This document shows positions 26,601 to 37,349 of a DNA stretch of 64,000 bases, in pieces; the first letter of the stretch is position 1; each line of letters starts with the position of its first letter. The notes beneath the pieces are model-generated. The model did not search any database, was not told where the DNA came from, and saw only the letters and a program-made list of their open reading frames with translations. A program made the translations under genes and the position numbers. This DNA comes from Pseudoduganella armeniaca. GTDB lineage: Bacteria > Pseudomonadota > Gammaproteobacteria > Burkholderiales > Burkholderiaceae_D. Location of the stretch: positions 3,844,001-3,908,000 of the forward strand of contig NZ_CP028324.1 of assembly GCF_003028855.1 (NCBI RefSeq). Direction: 5' to 3'.

Positions 26601-29600
26601 CCGGCGCATCGGGCCGCGGCAGCCGATGCACGCCCGGCGCCGCATGTCCCAGCCTGAGCACGGCCAGCAATTGCCGGTCGAGGAACTGCTCGACCAGGCG
26701 GCGCCGGCTTGCTGGCCGGGCCAGCGCATCGGCCAATACCCGGGCCAGCGTTGCCGGGGGCGCGGCCAGCAGGGCGTCCAGCAGCACCACGTGGGGCGGC
26801 TCGCTCGCTTCCGCGTCGGACAGGTCGAAACGGCCGGTGGCAAGGAACACCGCCAGCCGCTCCAGTTGCGTGCGGGGCCGCTGGCCGGCGGCGACTTCGC
26901 GCGTGTCGGTGGCCGCTTCATCCTGCACGGCGTGCAGGCGCACGTGCAAGGCGGCCGGCAGCGCGGGCGTGCCTGCCAACAGGCCGTCGATCGCGCCGTG
27001 CCGGCAGCGCGCGGCAACCGCTTCGGCACGCACCGCATCGGCACCGCGCGCGACCGCCAGCGCCCGTACCTCGTCGACCAGGTCGATGGCGTCGGCCGCG
27101 GCGGCCGGCGCGACCAGCCACAACAGCGCCTCCAGTTGCGCCTGCGGTACCAGCGTGGCCAGGCGGCGCGCCGCCGCCGGCCGTGCCAGTGCGGCCGTCA
27201 ATGCGGCGCGCAGCCGGGCCGGATCGCCGCTCATCGCCGCGGCCAGCAAGGCTTCGGGCCTGGCCGCCGCCAGCGTGCCGGAATGTCCCGTGTGCAGCCA
27301 ACGCAGCAGCCGCGCGGCGGCATCCGCGCCGGCATCGGCATGCGGCAGGGCCGCGAGCTCGGCGCGCAAGGTGGCGGGCACCAGCGGCATGCCCGGGCAG
27401 CTCACCGCCGCAGGCAGGAGCACGGCCCAGGCCTCCTGGCGCGCCGCTGGCGTCGCCCCGCCTGTATCGGCCAGGGCACACAAGGCCTGCCATTGGATCG
27501 GCTGCGCCAGCCGCACCAGCGCCTGCCATTGCCGCTCGGGGAACTGCGACAGCAAACGCCGCACCGCGGCCGGCGCCGCCAATGTCTCGGCCAGGGCCGG
27601 CCACAGCGCCGCATCAGCGCCGGCCAGTACTGCGTCCAGCAGCGCGGCGGGCGATGGCGTCTCCGGCGTCGGCGTCATGCGACCACTGGCGAGGAACGCC
27701 AGCAGCTGCGCCCGCGCGTCCGCTGCCCTTGGCGCGGCCGCGACAGCCGCGCCCCGCGCGGTACCGCCATCCCGGCGGCACAGCAGCGCCACCAGCGCTC
27801 CCTCCAGGGCGGCGGCATCCAGCCGCGCCAACTCCGCGGCGCCGGCGTGGCTCCGTGCCGCCGCGTGCCGCTCACGCGCCGAGGCCAGCACCTGTGCCGC
27901 TCGCTGCGGCGCGGCCAGTTCGGCCAGCCGCTCCAGCAACGGCGCGGGCACCGCGTCCAGCAGGCGCCGCACGGCCTGGCGCGTCAGCAGCACACGCGCC
28001 AATGCGTCCACCAGCGCCTGCGACGCCGGCCGCGCCGCCAGCACCTGTTCGACCAGCAGCGCTGGCGTGACCGCCGCGCCGCCATCCACCCGGCCGTGTT
28101 CCAGGTACGCGCACAGGTGTGCCAGGGCGCTTGGCGCGAGCGGCACGGCGCGCGCGGGCGAGGCGGTGGCAAACGTGAGGCCGGCCGCCGCCAGCGGGTC
28201 CGTCGCGGCCGGCAATGGCGCATCCACCAATGCTGCCAGCAGCACGTGGCGCCAGCACAGCTGCGCCAGCGTACGTAATTGCGCGGCCGCCGCCCTGGCC
28301 TGCACGGCTTCCGCCAGGCAGGCGCGGGCCCAGTCCGCGCCACTGCGCGCCTGCGCCGGCGACAGCCGTTCGGCCAGGTACAGCAGCGTCGCCGCCGGGA
28401 CGGCCCGCGCCAGCCGTTCCATGGCGCCGGCATCGGTCGCCGCGCGCCGCAGCATCTGGCGCAGCGGACCGGCGGCGTCGTGTGCGTCAACCAGCCGCTC
28501 CAGCACCGTCGCGGCGGCCGGCAGCGGCTGGCCGTCGTGCAGGAACGCGGCCAGCCGCGCCAGGTCGTCGTCGGCCGTCGCGTGCGCGCTGGCCGGCGCG
28601 GCATCCGCCGGTACCGCGCCATCGTCCTGCAGGCATGCCGCCAGCACGCTGCGCCAGTCGTGGCTGGACGCGTTCGCGCCGAGCCGGGCCAGCAGGGTGG
28701 CCGCATGCGCCGGCGCGCAACGCCACACCAGGGCGGCCAGCTGTTCGGCCGGATGCTGCGCCAGCAGCCGGCGCGCGCTGCCCTGCTCGGCCAGAGCCGC
28801 GCGCAGCATGGCGCGCAGGGCCGCAACGGGCGCGTGCAATGCCCGCTCGAACAGGCGGACATGCGCCGGCGCCCACGCTTCGTCGCCCGCCGCAACCAGG
28901 TCCGGTGCCGGCAGCCGCCCGCTGCGCAGGAACGCCGCCAAGGCCCGCACCGGATCGCCCTCGCCCGGCGCCCGCCCGGGCCGGGCCGGCGCGGCCAGGC
29001 CATCCTGCAGCATGGCCACCAAGCGGTGCGCCTCGGCGCCCTCCCCGCCCTCCCGGCCATCGGCATCGACGGCGCCGGGCGCGGCTGCCGGCGCCACCAG
29101 CGCGCGCAACTGCCGCAACGGGAACTGCTCGGCCAGGCGGCGCGCACTGTGCGGCTGCACCAGCGCCTCGGCCAGCATGGCCCGCAAGCGCGCGCCGGCG
29201 CCGGCCAGCAGCCGGTCGAGCAGCGCGACATGTGCGTCCGCCTGGGCCAGTCCGGCGTGCCAGGGCAGCCGGCCCGTGTCCAGGAACCCGGCCAGTTGTG
29301 CCAGCAGCCGGTCGGTTTCGCCGTGCAGTGTCGGCTGGGCTTCGGGCACGCCGGTGGCGAGCGCGCTGCCGCTGGCGCGGCGGCGGGCGCCGTCCAGCGC
29401 CTCCAGCAGGGCCGCGCGCAGGCGCCGCGCCGCCTCGGCATGGAAGTCGGCGCGCGGGATGCTGCCCAGGTCCAGCTCCAGCGTGGGCAACGCCAGCACG
29501 GTACCCGGTTCGTCGCACGCCGCCAGCGCCTGCTCGACGGCCGGCAGCAACTGTTCGCGCAGCAGCCGCGCCAGCGCCTGCTCGTCGTCCAGCTCCGTAT

Positions 29601-29658
29601 CCGGTCCCGCGTGCGCCAGCGCGAAGTCCATCGTCTCGATCACGTGACGGGCGTTCAT
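23667..29658 (-). CDS. eCIS tape measure protein, repeat-expanded (about 1997 aa, two frameshifts)
   Basis: Contractile injection system tape measure protein, which sets tube length. N-terminus MNARHVIETMDFALAHAGPD and LPTLELDLGSIPRADFHAEA is typical of the family. From residue 120 to 1000 at least seven units of 115-150 residues recur, each with L..FL.tGr at its start (LAGFLDTGRLPWH, LAAFLRSGRLP, LLAFLASGRM, LAVFLATGRF) and arRrLl.qfp..ql.aL at its end. An Ala/Pro-rich, low-complexity region covers about 1250-1690. The conserved C-terminus has LLNAGMVLMAPYLPRLFGVL, LPLNKLMCG and SWSFSIIRYPWMKQPIHVTW-like features (PWMKQPIHVTWQRT at the end). Two one-base losses break it, at 26453-26460 and 24709-24713. 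ATG 29658 overlaps the preceding stop. Confidence 0.87.
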
Positions 29659-32147
29659 GTGGGCTCCGTGCGGTATTCGCGCAGGAAGGCGACCAAGGCG
29701 CCGGACGCATCGTGCAGCGGCCCGGCCAGCGCGGTCATGTCCGCGTCGGCCGCCGTGTGATAAGCCCGCAGTGCCGCGCGCCAGGCATCCTGCAGCGCCT
29801 CGAAGCGCGCCATCGCGCCGGGCGCCAGCCACAGGAAGGCCGGCTGCAGGTGCGCCGGGCAGTTCTCGCGCACGGTGTCCTCGACGAAGTTGCGGAAGGC
29901 GTGGTCGGCGCAGCGCAAGGTCCAGCGTGGCAGCACGACGCTGAGGCGGGCCTGGTAGAACGCGGCATTGAACGATGGCTCGCGCGCCGGATCGACGGGA
30001 CGCAGCAGGATGTGCTCCACCAGGTGCAGCCCCTCGCACTGGCGGTTCACGGCCGCCAGCCGCGCGATGGCCGCGTGGGCCGACGCGATCGCATCGGCGC
30101 GGCGGCCGTAGCGTCCCAGCAGTCGCCACTGCGCGCCGGCCTGGACGTACAGCAGGTAGTCGCCGCCGTCCTGGGCCAGCCGATAACTCGACAGCAGCGC
30201 GCCGTCGCGCAGCAGGCCCTCGGGCACCCCGCTGTCGGGCAGCAGCCGCTCCGGCTCGACGCCCGGCACCGGGGCCGCTCCGCGTGGCGGCGGCACCGGC
30301 AGCCAGTCCGGCGCCGCCGGCGGTGGCGCCGCATCCTCCTCGTGTTCCAGCAGCGTGACGGGACGACCGTCCAGCGCCGGCAGCAGGCTGCGGGAGCGTT
30401 CGCCGCCGTCGCACCCCAGCAGGATGGCCACGCGCCACGCCAGCGGCGCAACCGCCCCCGACGCGTCCGGCGCGAGCGTGTAATCGCCGCCGCGGCCACG
30501 CCCGGCGCTCAGCGCCACCTGGGCCTCCAGCAGGCGCCGCTTGGCATCGAGCAGCCAGGCGGCCGTCGTGTACGGGTGATACTGATTGAAGCGCCGCAGC
30601 GCCGTCTGCGGGAAGGCGTCGCCATGCAATGCCAGCAGGTAGTCGTACACCCGTCCCTTGCGCTCGTGGTAGTCGTCATGCCGCGCCAGCGCCCGATGCA
30701 CCCGCCCCGGCACGTCGCCATCGCGGTACAGTTCCGCCATGCCCGGCAGCGCCGCGCCTTCGAGGTACTGGGCGAAATAGGTGCGCGGATCACGGTCGTC
30801 CGTTGCGAACAGCGTGCGCAGGTCCTGCAGGTTCTGCAGGTAGTTCGCCATCAGCTGCTCCATCGGGTACAGGAAGCCCTGCAGCTGGCGCGCCTGCACC
30901 TGGCGCGCGGGCGCCGCCGATTCGGACAGGCCATACTTGCCGATGCCGTACACCGCCGGGAACTCGTGCTGCACCGAATAATAGGCCCGCAGTTCGCGGT
31001 AGCGTCCCTGCGGCAGCGGATAGCGCGCACCGTCCTGGCCGGCGTCGCCGCGGAAGGCGCGCTGCTCGAAGCGCAGCTTGGCCAGCTCCAGCCTGGCCTC
31101 GTCGTACAGCAGGCGGTTGGCGACGTGCCAGGCCGGGCGCGGCGGCACCAGCTGTTCGCTGACCCCGTACTCGATGCCCTGCTCCGGCGCCACGCGCAGC
31201 AGTTCCAGCTTGGCGTCGTCGTCCGGGAACGGCAGCACGGGACAGCTGCCGTCGGCACTGGCGCGCGCGATGGCGTGGCACGGCTGCAGGTGCTCGTCCA
31301 GGATCGCCAGCGCGCGGATGCGGCGCACCCCGTCGATCCGCTGGATCACGCCGATCAGCTCACTGACCGTGACCAGGTCCGCCACCGCCGGCCGCGCCAC
31401 CACGTGGCCATGCTGCGTGGCGGGGCCGTCGTAGAGCTGTTCCGGTGCATGGCCCTGGGCGATCACGTCGCGCATGCGCCGCGCCGCCATCCCCGACGAC
31501 AGGTATTCGCCGCAGTCGTGCACGATCTGCGCCAGCACCTCGGCCGGGTCGCGCTCGCCGCAGGTGTCGATCTCGCCGCGCAGGTAATACGGGCGCGGCC
31601 GCACCTCGCGCACGCACAGCAGGTCTTCGCCCAGCGCGCGGTGCGCCGCATACAGCGCCCGCACCCGTTGGCGCAGCGCTTGGGGCGCGGCCGCTGGCGG
31701 TTCGTGCGCCAGCTCCGGCACCGCCATCACGTCCACCGCCAGCAGGCCCGCGCCGCTGGCATGGATCCAGATGTCGGCCAGGTCGGGCAGCGCGCCGTAC
31801 AACAGACGACGGTAGTCGTCCACCGTCAGCGCCGCCGGTGGCAATACCGCCTCGGGCGGGTGCAGCGCCAGGCCGGCATAGTCGATCGTGCCGTCCGGCC
31901 CGGTCAGGTAGTCGGCCATGTCGAAGCCGGTGCGGTAGGCCAGGTCGGTCAGGCTGTAGACCAGCTGCTCCAGCGTGGTCACGCCGGGGTCGTGCGCGTT
32001 GAAGTCGGTCCAGCGTTCGCCGCACAGCTGCTGCAGCGCGGCGATGCCGGCGCTGCGCAGTGCCTCGAAATCGAGGCCCTCCCGTTCCGCGCCGCGGGCG
32101 AGGCCCGGCAGGGGCGGCGGCACCGTCAGCGGCAGCGGCGCGCTCAT
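29655..32147 (-). CDS. eCIS baseplate-associated protein, Afp12-like (830 aa)
   Basis: Large protein between the baseplate genes and the tape measure, the position of Afp12/Pvc12. The N-terminal part ERWTDFNAHDPGVTTLEQLV and YSLTDLAYRTGFDMADYLTG is a signature I associate with this eCIS family and resembles the baseplate J start. Further on, PVDPAREPSFNAAFYQARLS and LPAHLQ-type segments (ENCPAHLQPAFLWLAPG) recall the end of phage-like structural proteins. No signal peptide or membrane helix. ATG 32147 (MSAPLPLTVPPPLPG) overlaps the upstream stop; the stop overlaps the tape-measure start (ATGA both times). Its role in joining wedge and fibres is inferred from Afp/PVC. Confidence 0.75.
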   Translation of the reverse strand: MSAPLPLTVPPPLPGLARGAEREGLDFEALRSAGIAALQQLCGERWTDFNAHDPGVTTLEQLVYSLTDLAYRTGFDMADYLTGPDGTIDYAGLALHPPEAVLPPAALTVDDYRRLLYGALPDLADIWIHASGAGLLAVDVMAVPELAHEPPAAAPQALRQRVRALYAAHRALGEDLLCVREVRPRPYYLRGEIDTCGERDPAEVLAQIVHDCGEYLSSGMAARRMRDVIAQGHAPEQLYDGPATQHGHVVARPAVADLVTVSELIGVIQRIDGVRRIRALAILDEHLQPCHAIARASADGSCPVLPFPDDDAKLELLRVAPEQGIEYGVSEQLVPPRPAWHVANRLLYDEARLELAKLRFEQRAFRGDAGQDGARYPLPQGRYRELRAYYSVQHEFPAVYGIGKYGLSESAAPARQVQARQLQGFLYPMEQLMANYLQNLQDLRTLFATDDRDPRTYFAQYLEGAALPGMAELYRDGDVPGRVHRALARHDDYHERKGRVYDYLLALHGDAFPQTALRRFNQYHPYTTAAWLLDAKRRLLEAQVALSAGRGRGGDYTLAPDASGAVAPLAWRVAILLGCDGGERSRSLLPALDGRPVTLLEHEEDAAPPPAAPDWLPVPPPRGAAPVPGVEPERLLPDSGVPEGLLRDGALLSSYRLAQDGGDYLLYVQAGAQWRLLGRYGRRADAIASAHAAIARLAAVNRQCEGLHLVEHILLRPVDPAREPSFNAAFYQARLSVVLPRWTLRCADHAFRNFVEDTVRENCPAHLQPAFLWLAPGAMARFEALQDAWRAALRAYHTAADADMTALAGPLHDASGALVAFLREYRTEPT

Positions 32148-32422
32148 GACAGCATACCTTCGCTGGCCGCCAGCTGGCCCCGCAGGCTGGCGATCAGGCC
32201 ATGCACGCGCCGGTACGGCAGGTTGGCCAGCGCTTCCAGGATCAGCGCCAGCTCGTCGGCGTCGAGCGCGAACGGACCGGCGCGGCGGGCCGTCCAGGCC
32301 TCCAGCCGTGCCACCAGCAGGTGCACGGTACGCCATGGCAGTTCGACCAGCGCCGCCCGCACCAGCACCGCCTGGCGCTCGTCCAGGTCCAGGCCGAAGC
32401 GGCCCCGCAGCGGCGCGTTCAT
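32144..32422 (-). CDS. Small eCIS-locus protein made of two similar helical halves (92 aa)
   Basis: No family recognised. The protein is an internal duplication: FGLDLDERQAVLVRAALVEL with PWRTVHLLVARLEAW, and FALDADELALILEALANL with PYRRVHGLIASLRGQL. Each half predicts two helices. Both ends overlap neighbouring genes by ATGA, so it is translated in step with the fibre-like and Afp12-like proteins and probably helps assemble them, for example as an adaptor or chaperone. That role is a guess from position. The frame extends upstream but only across the fibre gene. Confidence 0.65.
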   Translation of the reverse strand: MNAPLRGRFGLDLDERQAVLVRAALVELPWRTVHLLVARLEAWTARRAGPFALDADELALILEALANLPYRRVHGLIASLRGQLAASEGMLS

Positions 32423-33246
32423 GGCCCCTCCTGCGCTGGCGCCACGGCGCACTGCGTCATCTGCGGATCGAACCACAACGACGTCAGCTGGTAGCGGATC
32501 CAGGTCTCGCCGCCATAGGCGCAGTTGACGCGGATCTGCAGGCAGTAATCGCCCGGTACCTCCTTGCTGTCCAGCCAGCGCAATTCCATGCGGTGCCGGC
32601 GCGCGTCGTAATGCGCCTGGTGATAGGTGAATTCGCCCTTGGCGACGAAGGTGCGCAGCGCGAACGCGTGCATCAGCGCGTACTTGCCCGTGTTCGGCCG
32701 GCCCGCGCCCGCCATCACCTCCAGCGCCGTGCAGCCGCGGAACGGGCCGGCGATCGTGTGCCACTCGGCGTCCGCCGGGGCCGCGCGGGCGCCGTCCGCG
32801 CCCATGCGGCCGGCGGCCGCCACGATGCCGTCGACATCGAGCTCGCAGCGCGGGTGGCGGCTGTTGATGCCGACCCGGGCGTTGCGCTCCTCTTCCGTCG
32901 GCGCCAACAGCGTCAGCACCGCATGGCCGCCGCCGTCGTCGTCGTCGTCCTCGGCCGGGCCCTGGTTGGCGTGGCCGTGCCGCGCCACCTCCAGCGTCAG
33001 GCTGGCGCGGTGCTGGTCCAGCCCGAAGCCCCAGGCGGCGCCACGCTCCTCGACGGCGCCATACAGGCTGAGCACGCGGTGGTTGCCGCCCACCTGCGTC
33101 AGCCGCAGGCCGTCGCGCTCGTTGTGGGCGATGCCGTCGTCGTGGATGTTCAGGACCGATTCGATCAGGTCGCCGAAATCGCTGGAGGACGGCATTTCGC
33201 CCTCGCCGAAGCGCTTTTTCAGGGTTTCCCTATTCCGCTTTGCCAT
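32419..33246 (-). CDS. eCIS fibre/adhesin-like protein (275 aa)
   Basis: Starts MAKRNRETLKKRFGEGEMPS and continues SSDFGDLIESVLNIHDDG. This N-terminal FG.G..Ps..dF.dLI.S..n..dDG pattern is common at the start of phage and eCIS tail-fibre-like proteins. Next comes a beta-rich region with a low-complexity acidic loop (EDDDDDGGGHAV), the motif RNARVGINSRHPRCELDVDG seen in fibre tips, and a C-terminal domain ending in QIRVNCAYGGETWIRYQLTS. It probably forms the receptor-binding or linker part of the particle. It overlaps the baseplate gene by 17 bases and the following 92-aa gene by four. Target cell type cannot be inferred. Confidence 0.65.
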   Translation of the reverse strand: MAKRNRETLKKRFGEGEMPSSSDFGDLIESVLNIHDDGIAHNERDGLRLTQVGGNHRVLSLYGAVEERGAAWGFGLDQHRASLTLEVARHGHANQGPAEDDDDDGGGHAVLTLLAPTEEERNARVGINSRHPRCELDVDGIVAAAGRMGADGARAAPADAEWHTIAGPFRGCTALEVMAGAGRPNTGKYALMHAFALRTFVAKGEFTYHQAHYDARRHRMELRWLDSKEVPGDYCLQIRVNCAYGGETWIRYQLTSLWFDPQMTQCAVAPAQEGP

Positions 33247-36200
33247 CTTGTGCCTCGCCAGGAATGATGAAGGTGCTGCCGATCTCCAGCTTGCCGATGC
33301 CGGTGCGCGTCGCGATGCGCGACTGCTCGCTGCCGGCCACGAGGATCGCATGGCGGCGGATCGGCACCGCCACGCTCCAGGGATACAGCGGCGTCACGTC
33401 CGGTGCCGGCCGGCCGCCGCGCCCGGGCACCGCCGTATCCGTCAACAGGTAGCGGTCGCTGCCCGCGTCGCTCACGCTGAGCATCGAGAATTCCGACACG
33501 CCCAGCACTTCGGGCTGCGCCAGCAGGGCCGCTTCGATGTCGTGCTGGCGGATGCACCAGCCGAACGGGCTGGTGTTGCCCGCCGCGTTCCACGGCGAGA
33601 TATGGTCCGAAACCAGGCGGTCCAGCATGTTGACGTACCAGCCATGGTCCACGCCGGCCGCCAGCCTTACCTTGCAGCGCACCTGGATGCGCTGGTAGAA
33701 CGGGTTGGCCACTTCCAGCGTGACGCCCGGCGCCATGCGCTCGGCCAGGTAGTCGTGCACCTGGGCCACCAGGTCGCCGTTCAGCCGCGGCAGCACCGCC
33801 ATGTGGCCGTTCGACTCGTAGGGCGGCAGCGCCACGACCAGCACGTGCCCTGGGCAGGTGCTGCCGTCCGGATGGCGCGACAGCGACAGGTTGGGAAAGC
33901 ACTTGACACGGTCGATGCCGGGAAAGCGCTCCAGCACCAGCCGTTCGTAGTCGGCCGGCAGGATGGCGCGGCCCTTGTGGCGCAGCCGCTCCGCGGTACG
34001 GCGGCGCAGCTGCTGGCGATCCTCCGGCGGCCGGCCCTGGGCGCTGGCCGTCATCTGGGTCAGCCGGCCCAGGCCCGGGATCGTCGCGCGGGACGGCGGA
34101 TCGCGCCGGCCGCGATGCGCGCGGTGCCGGTCGGCGCGCCGTCGCCCAGGTCGCGCCACACCTGCAGCGCGTGCGGATGGACCGAGTAGAGCTGGCAGAA
34201 CTTGTTCAGGTCGTTCTCGCAGCCCACCCGCAGCCAGTACAGGCCGGCGGGCATCACGGTATTGTCCTGGCCGATGTCCGGCGGCAGCGCCAGCGTGACG
34301 ATGCCGGGGCGAAGGAAGCCGTGCGTCGAGTCGGTCCGGATCGCGTGCGGCGGCAGCGGCTGCCACTTGTTGCCGGCCAGGTAGGCCCAGCTGACGTTGC
34401 GGCCCTCGCGACCCGCCATCGGCAGCGCATCCTCCACCAGGTGGAAGAACAAGGTCAACGTGGTGCGCAGGTCGCTGGCGGAGAAGCCCAGGTACAGGTT
34501 GCCCGAGTAGTCGAGCGGCGGCAGCAGCAGGTCGCCCCCTTCGCTGCCGCCGCGGGCGGCCTCCCAGCCGAACGGGTGCAGGCGCAGCAGCGCTTCGCCG
34601 TCCGGCCCCGGGGTCGGCCCGATGGTGGCGCTGGCCGTGTAGTTCATCGACAGCGTTTCCAGCACCGGCGTATAGGGGATGTTCGGCAGCGCCAACGGCT
34701 GGTAGCGCCAGCGCCGGTGCGCGTTGTGCGTCAACACTTCGGCCAGCCGCCGCGGGTAGGCCCGGTGCCCCAGCAAGAAATCGGTCGGTGCCGCCAGCGT
34801 CAGGCGAAAGAAGCCGGCCGTGGCGCCGGGGCCCCAGCCGAACGGCTGGCCGGCCTTCGGCCGCACCGGCCGCGCCAGGTGCAGCACGGGCGTCAGCCCC
34901 ACCGTCTCGACCGGTGCGATCGCATGGTGCTGGGTGGCCAGCCGTTCGGAAAACAGCACGTGGCGCGGCGGCCCCTGCACCTCGCTCGGCTGCCAGCGGC
35001 CTTCCGCCAGCACCGCCAGCTGGCAGGCGACCTCCTCGAACGGCTCGTCGCCATAGCCCGCATACCAGCCGCGCAGGCCGCCGGCCGCGCGCGGCAGGCC
35101 GTTCCACTGCAGTACCAGCTCGGCGCCGGTCAGGTGCTTGCAGGCGGCTTCCGCGCTGCCCACCACCAGGTACGAACCGCGCTCGGGCAACGGCCCGAAC
35201 GGCTGGAATGGCGCCGCCGGCGACAAGGCGCCCAGCTGGTTGTGCAGCACCAGCGAGCGGTGCCCGCGCACCGTCGCGTCGATGCGGGCGCGCACCAGCG
35301 GCAGGCCACGCAGCAGGCCGTAGGGGTACAGGTAGCCGTCATCGTTCAGTTCCACCCGCAGCAGCGGGCAGGTGCCGCTGCCGTCCGCGCCATGGACAGT
35401 GGCATCGAAGCCGACCACCGGCTCGACTTCCGGTGCCAGCGTGAAGTACAGGTGCAGGGTGTCGTGCGCGCCCTGTTCCCCGGCCGGGGCGAAGGTCGCG
35501 CTGTAGGCCGGCACGGCGATCCAGCCGGCCGGCCCTGTCACGCTCAGCGTGAACAGCCGGCGCAGCACCTTGTAGCGCACTTCCGCGGCCGATTCACCCA
35601 TCTGCCCGGCCAGCAGTTCGAGCCGCTGGCCCAGCGACGCGGCATGGTCCAGGCCCTGGCGCTCGACGCCCAGCTGCAGCGCGACGTGGACGGCGCGTTC
35701 GCCTTCGCGCAGCGCCAGCACCGTGCTGGCCAGCGCAAAGCCCAGCCGGGCCGCCTGCCCGGGCGCCGTGGCGGTGGCGGTGCGCGGCGCGCCGAACAGC
35801 GGATGGGGCACCAGTTGCGCCGTCGCGACGGCTTCCGCCGCTTCCGGCACCGGCAGGCGCGTCACGCGGCAGGCGGTGGGATAGCGCTTGTCCTCGCCGT
35901 GGCGGATCTCGCGCAGCCGGTTTTCCGGTTCCGTCAACGGGTTGCGTTCGCAAAACAGCGTGTACAGCGCGCACAGGCGGGCATCGCCCACCGTCAGCGG
36001 CGTCGCCGACAGGTAGGTCAGGTCCGGCCCCTGCGCGACGCCCGGCGCGATGAAGGCGGTGCCCGCCGGGATGGCGACGCCGCCGCCGGCGAGGCTGCGC
36101 TCGAACACCAGGAACGTGGTGTCGCGCACGGCCGCGCGCGGCCGCTGGCGCAGCACGTCGTCGTAGTAGAAATCCAGGTGCGCCTCGGTCAGCCGGTTGA

Positions 36201-36953
36201 CCTTCTGCTGGGCCGCACCGTACAGCTGCACGAAGGCCAGCAACAGGCCGGCGCCGGGATCGTGGGTGCCGCTGCGCAGGCTTTGCTGCAGTCGCGCCGC
36301 CGCGCCGCGCTGGATCATCTCGATCGCCTTGGCCAACTGGTTGAACCAGGTGCGCGACAGCGTGCGCAGGTCGTCGTCGCGCGAGGCCCTGGCCGTGTCC
36401 AGCCCGAGCTGCTGCGCCAGCTGCGCCATCAGCGTCGCCGGATCGACCTGTTCGTTCCAGTCGGGGCGCGCGTCCTGGAACGCCAGCGCCTGGCGCAGCG
36501 ATGGTGCCAGCTTGCCGAGCACGCCCGCGATCAGGTTGCCGAGGTCGACGCCGGCCGGACTGCCGCCGCGCAGCAGCACGTCCGACCAGCCTTCCAGCCG
36601 GCGTACCAGCGCGCGCAGCTGGAAGGTGGGCGACTGGGTGCGCGCGACCGCTTCGCCGCCCGGCGCCGCCGCGGCCAGCGCATGCTCGACCAGCGCGTCG
36701 AACGCGGCGCGCTCGTGCTGCACCCGCAGCGCCAGGATCTCGGCCATTACCGCCGTCTCGTCGTCGGCGAAGTAGTCGCGCCAGGTGCGCTCCACGTGGC
36801 GGCCGGTCCGGCCTCGGCGAAGCGCACCATGCCGGCATACTGCAGCGCCAGCGTCATCAGTTGCGCCGGCGTCAGTTCGTCGACGTCGATATAGTGCGGC
36901 GCCAGTGCCGCCGGCAGCCGCTCTTGCTGGGCCAGGCCCTCGCGCATGCTCAT
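33230..36953 (-). CDS. eCIS baseplate J/gp6-like protein (Afp11-like, about 1241 aa, two frameshifts)
   Basis: Baseplate wedge protein. The start MSMREGLAQQERLPAALAPH with YIDVDELTPAQLMTLALQYA leads, after a one-base loss near 36800, into HVERTWRDYFADDETAVMAE. The long centre includes VRDTTFLVFERSLAGGGVAI and PAGTAFIAPG, the J-like entry motif. A second one-base loss at 34090-34092 separates the C-terminal part, which has LRHKGRAILPADYERLVLER and FPGIDRVKCFPNLSL, typical of gp6/J proteins in contractile systems. The final beta-domain ends EIGSTFIIPGEAQDGKAE. As it stands three fragments would be called. It overlaps the gp25 gene by ATGA. Confidence 0.88.
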
Positions 36954-37348
36954 CGCGCCGCCTCGACGTAGAACGGATAGACCAGGTTGTGCATGGTGTT
37001 GGTGGCACGCACGCGGTACACCACCTCGATCGGCAGGATGCCCTCCATGCTCGGCCCGGGCAGCACGGCGACCAGCACAACCTGCACGCGCGGCTCGCAG
37101 CGCTCGATCGCACTGGTGACGGCGTGGCGGATGGCGCCAATCGCGGTCTCGCTGACCTGCTCGAATACCAGCGCGTTCAGGTTGCAGCCGTACAGCGGCC
37201 GCATCACGCGCTCGCCCGGACGGGTCGACAGCAGGATCAGCAGGCTTTCGCGGATGTCGACGTCGTCGTCCACCATCGCGGTGCCGCCGGCGCGGCTGAA
37301 GCTGGGCGGGAACGCCCAGCCGGTGCCGAGGAAGGAGCGCTGCGTCAC
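36950..37348 (-). CDS. eCIS gp25-like baseplate wedge protein (Afp9-like)
   Basis: 132-aa protein of the gp25/lysozyme-like baseplate family, which joins the sheath to the wedge. Family features are FLGTGWAFPPSFSRAGGTAM, then DIRESLLILLSTRPGERVMR, PLYGCNLNALVFEQVSE and the closing beta-strands LPIEVVYRVRATNTMHNLVY. The EPR motif that nucleates sheath in T4/T6SS gp25 is found as CEPRVQV. Length is normal. It overlaps the following baseplate gene by ATGA and starts one base after the PAAR stop. Confidence 0.93.
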   Translation of the reverse strand: MTQRSFLGTGWAFPPSFSRAGGTAMVDDDVDIRESLLILLSTRPGERVMRPLYGCNLNALVFEQVSETAIGAIRHAVTSAIERCEPRVQVVLVAVLPGPSMEGILPIEVVYRVRATNTMHNLVYPFYVEAAR

Positions 37349-37349
37349 G

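Noticed and set aside
28215..32528. 1437-aa plus-strand frame across tape measure and Afp12-like genes
   Set aside because: Ala/Arg/Pro-rich shadow without conserved motifs; the minus strand carries recognisable eCIS genes with overlapping starts and stops.
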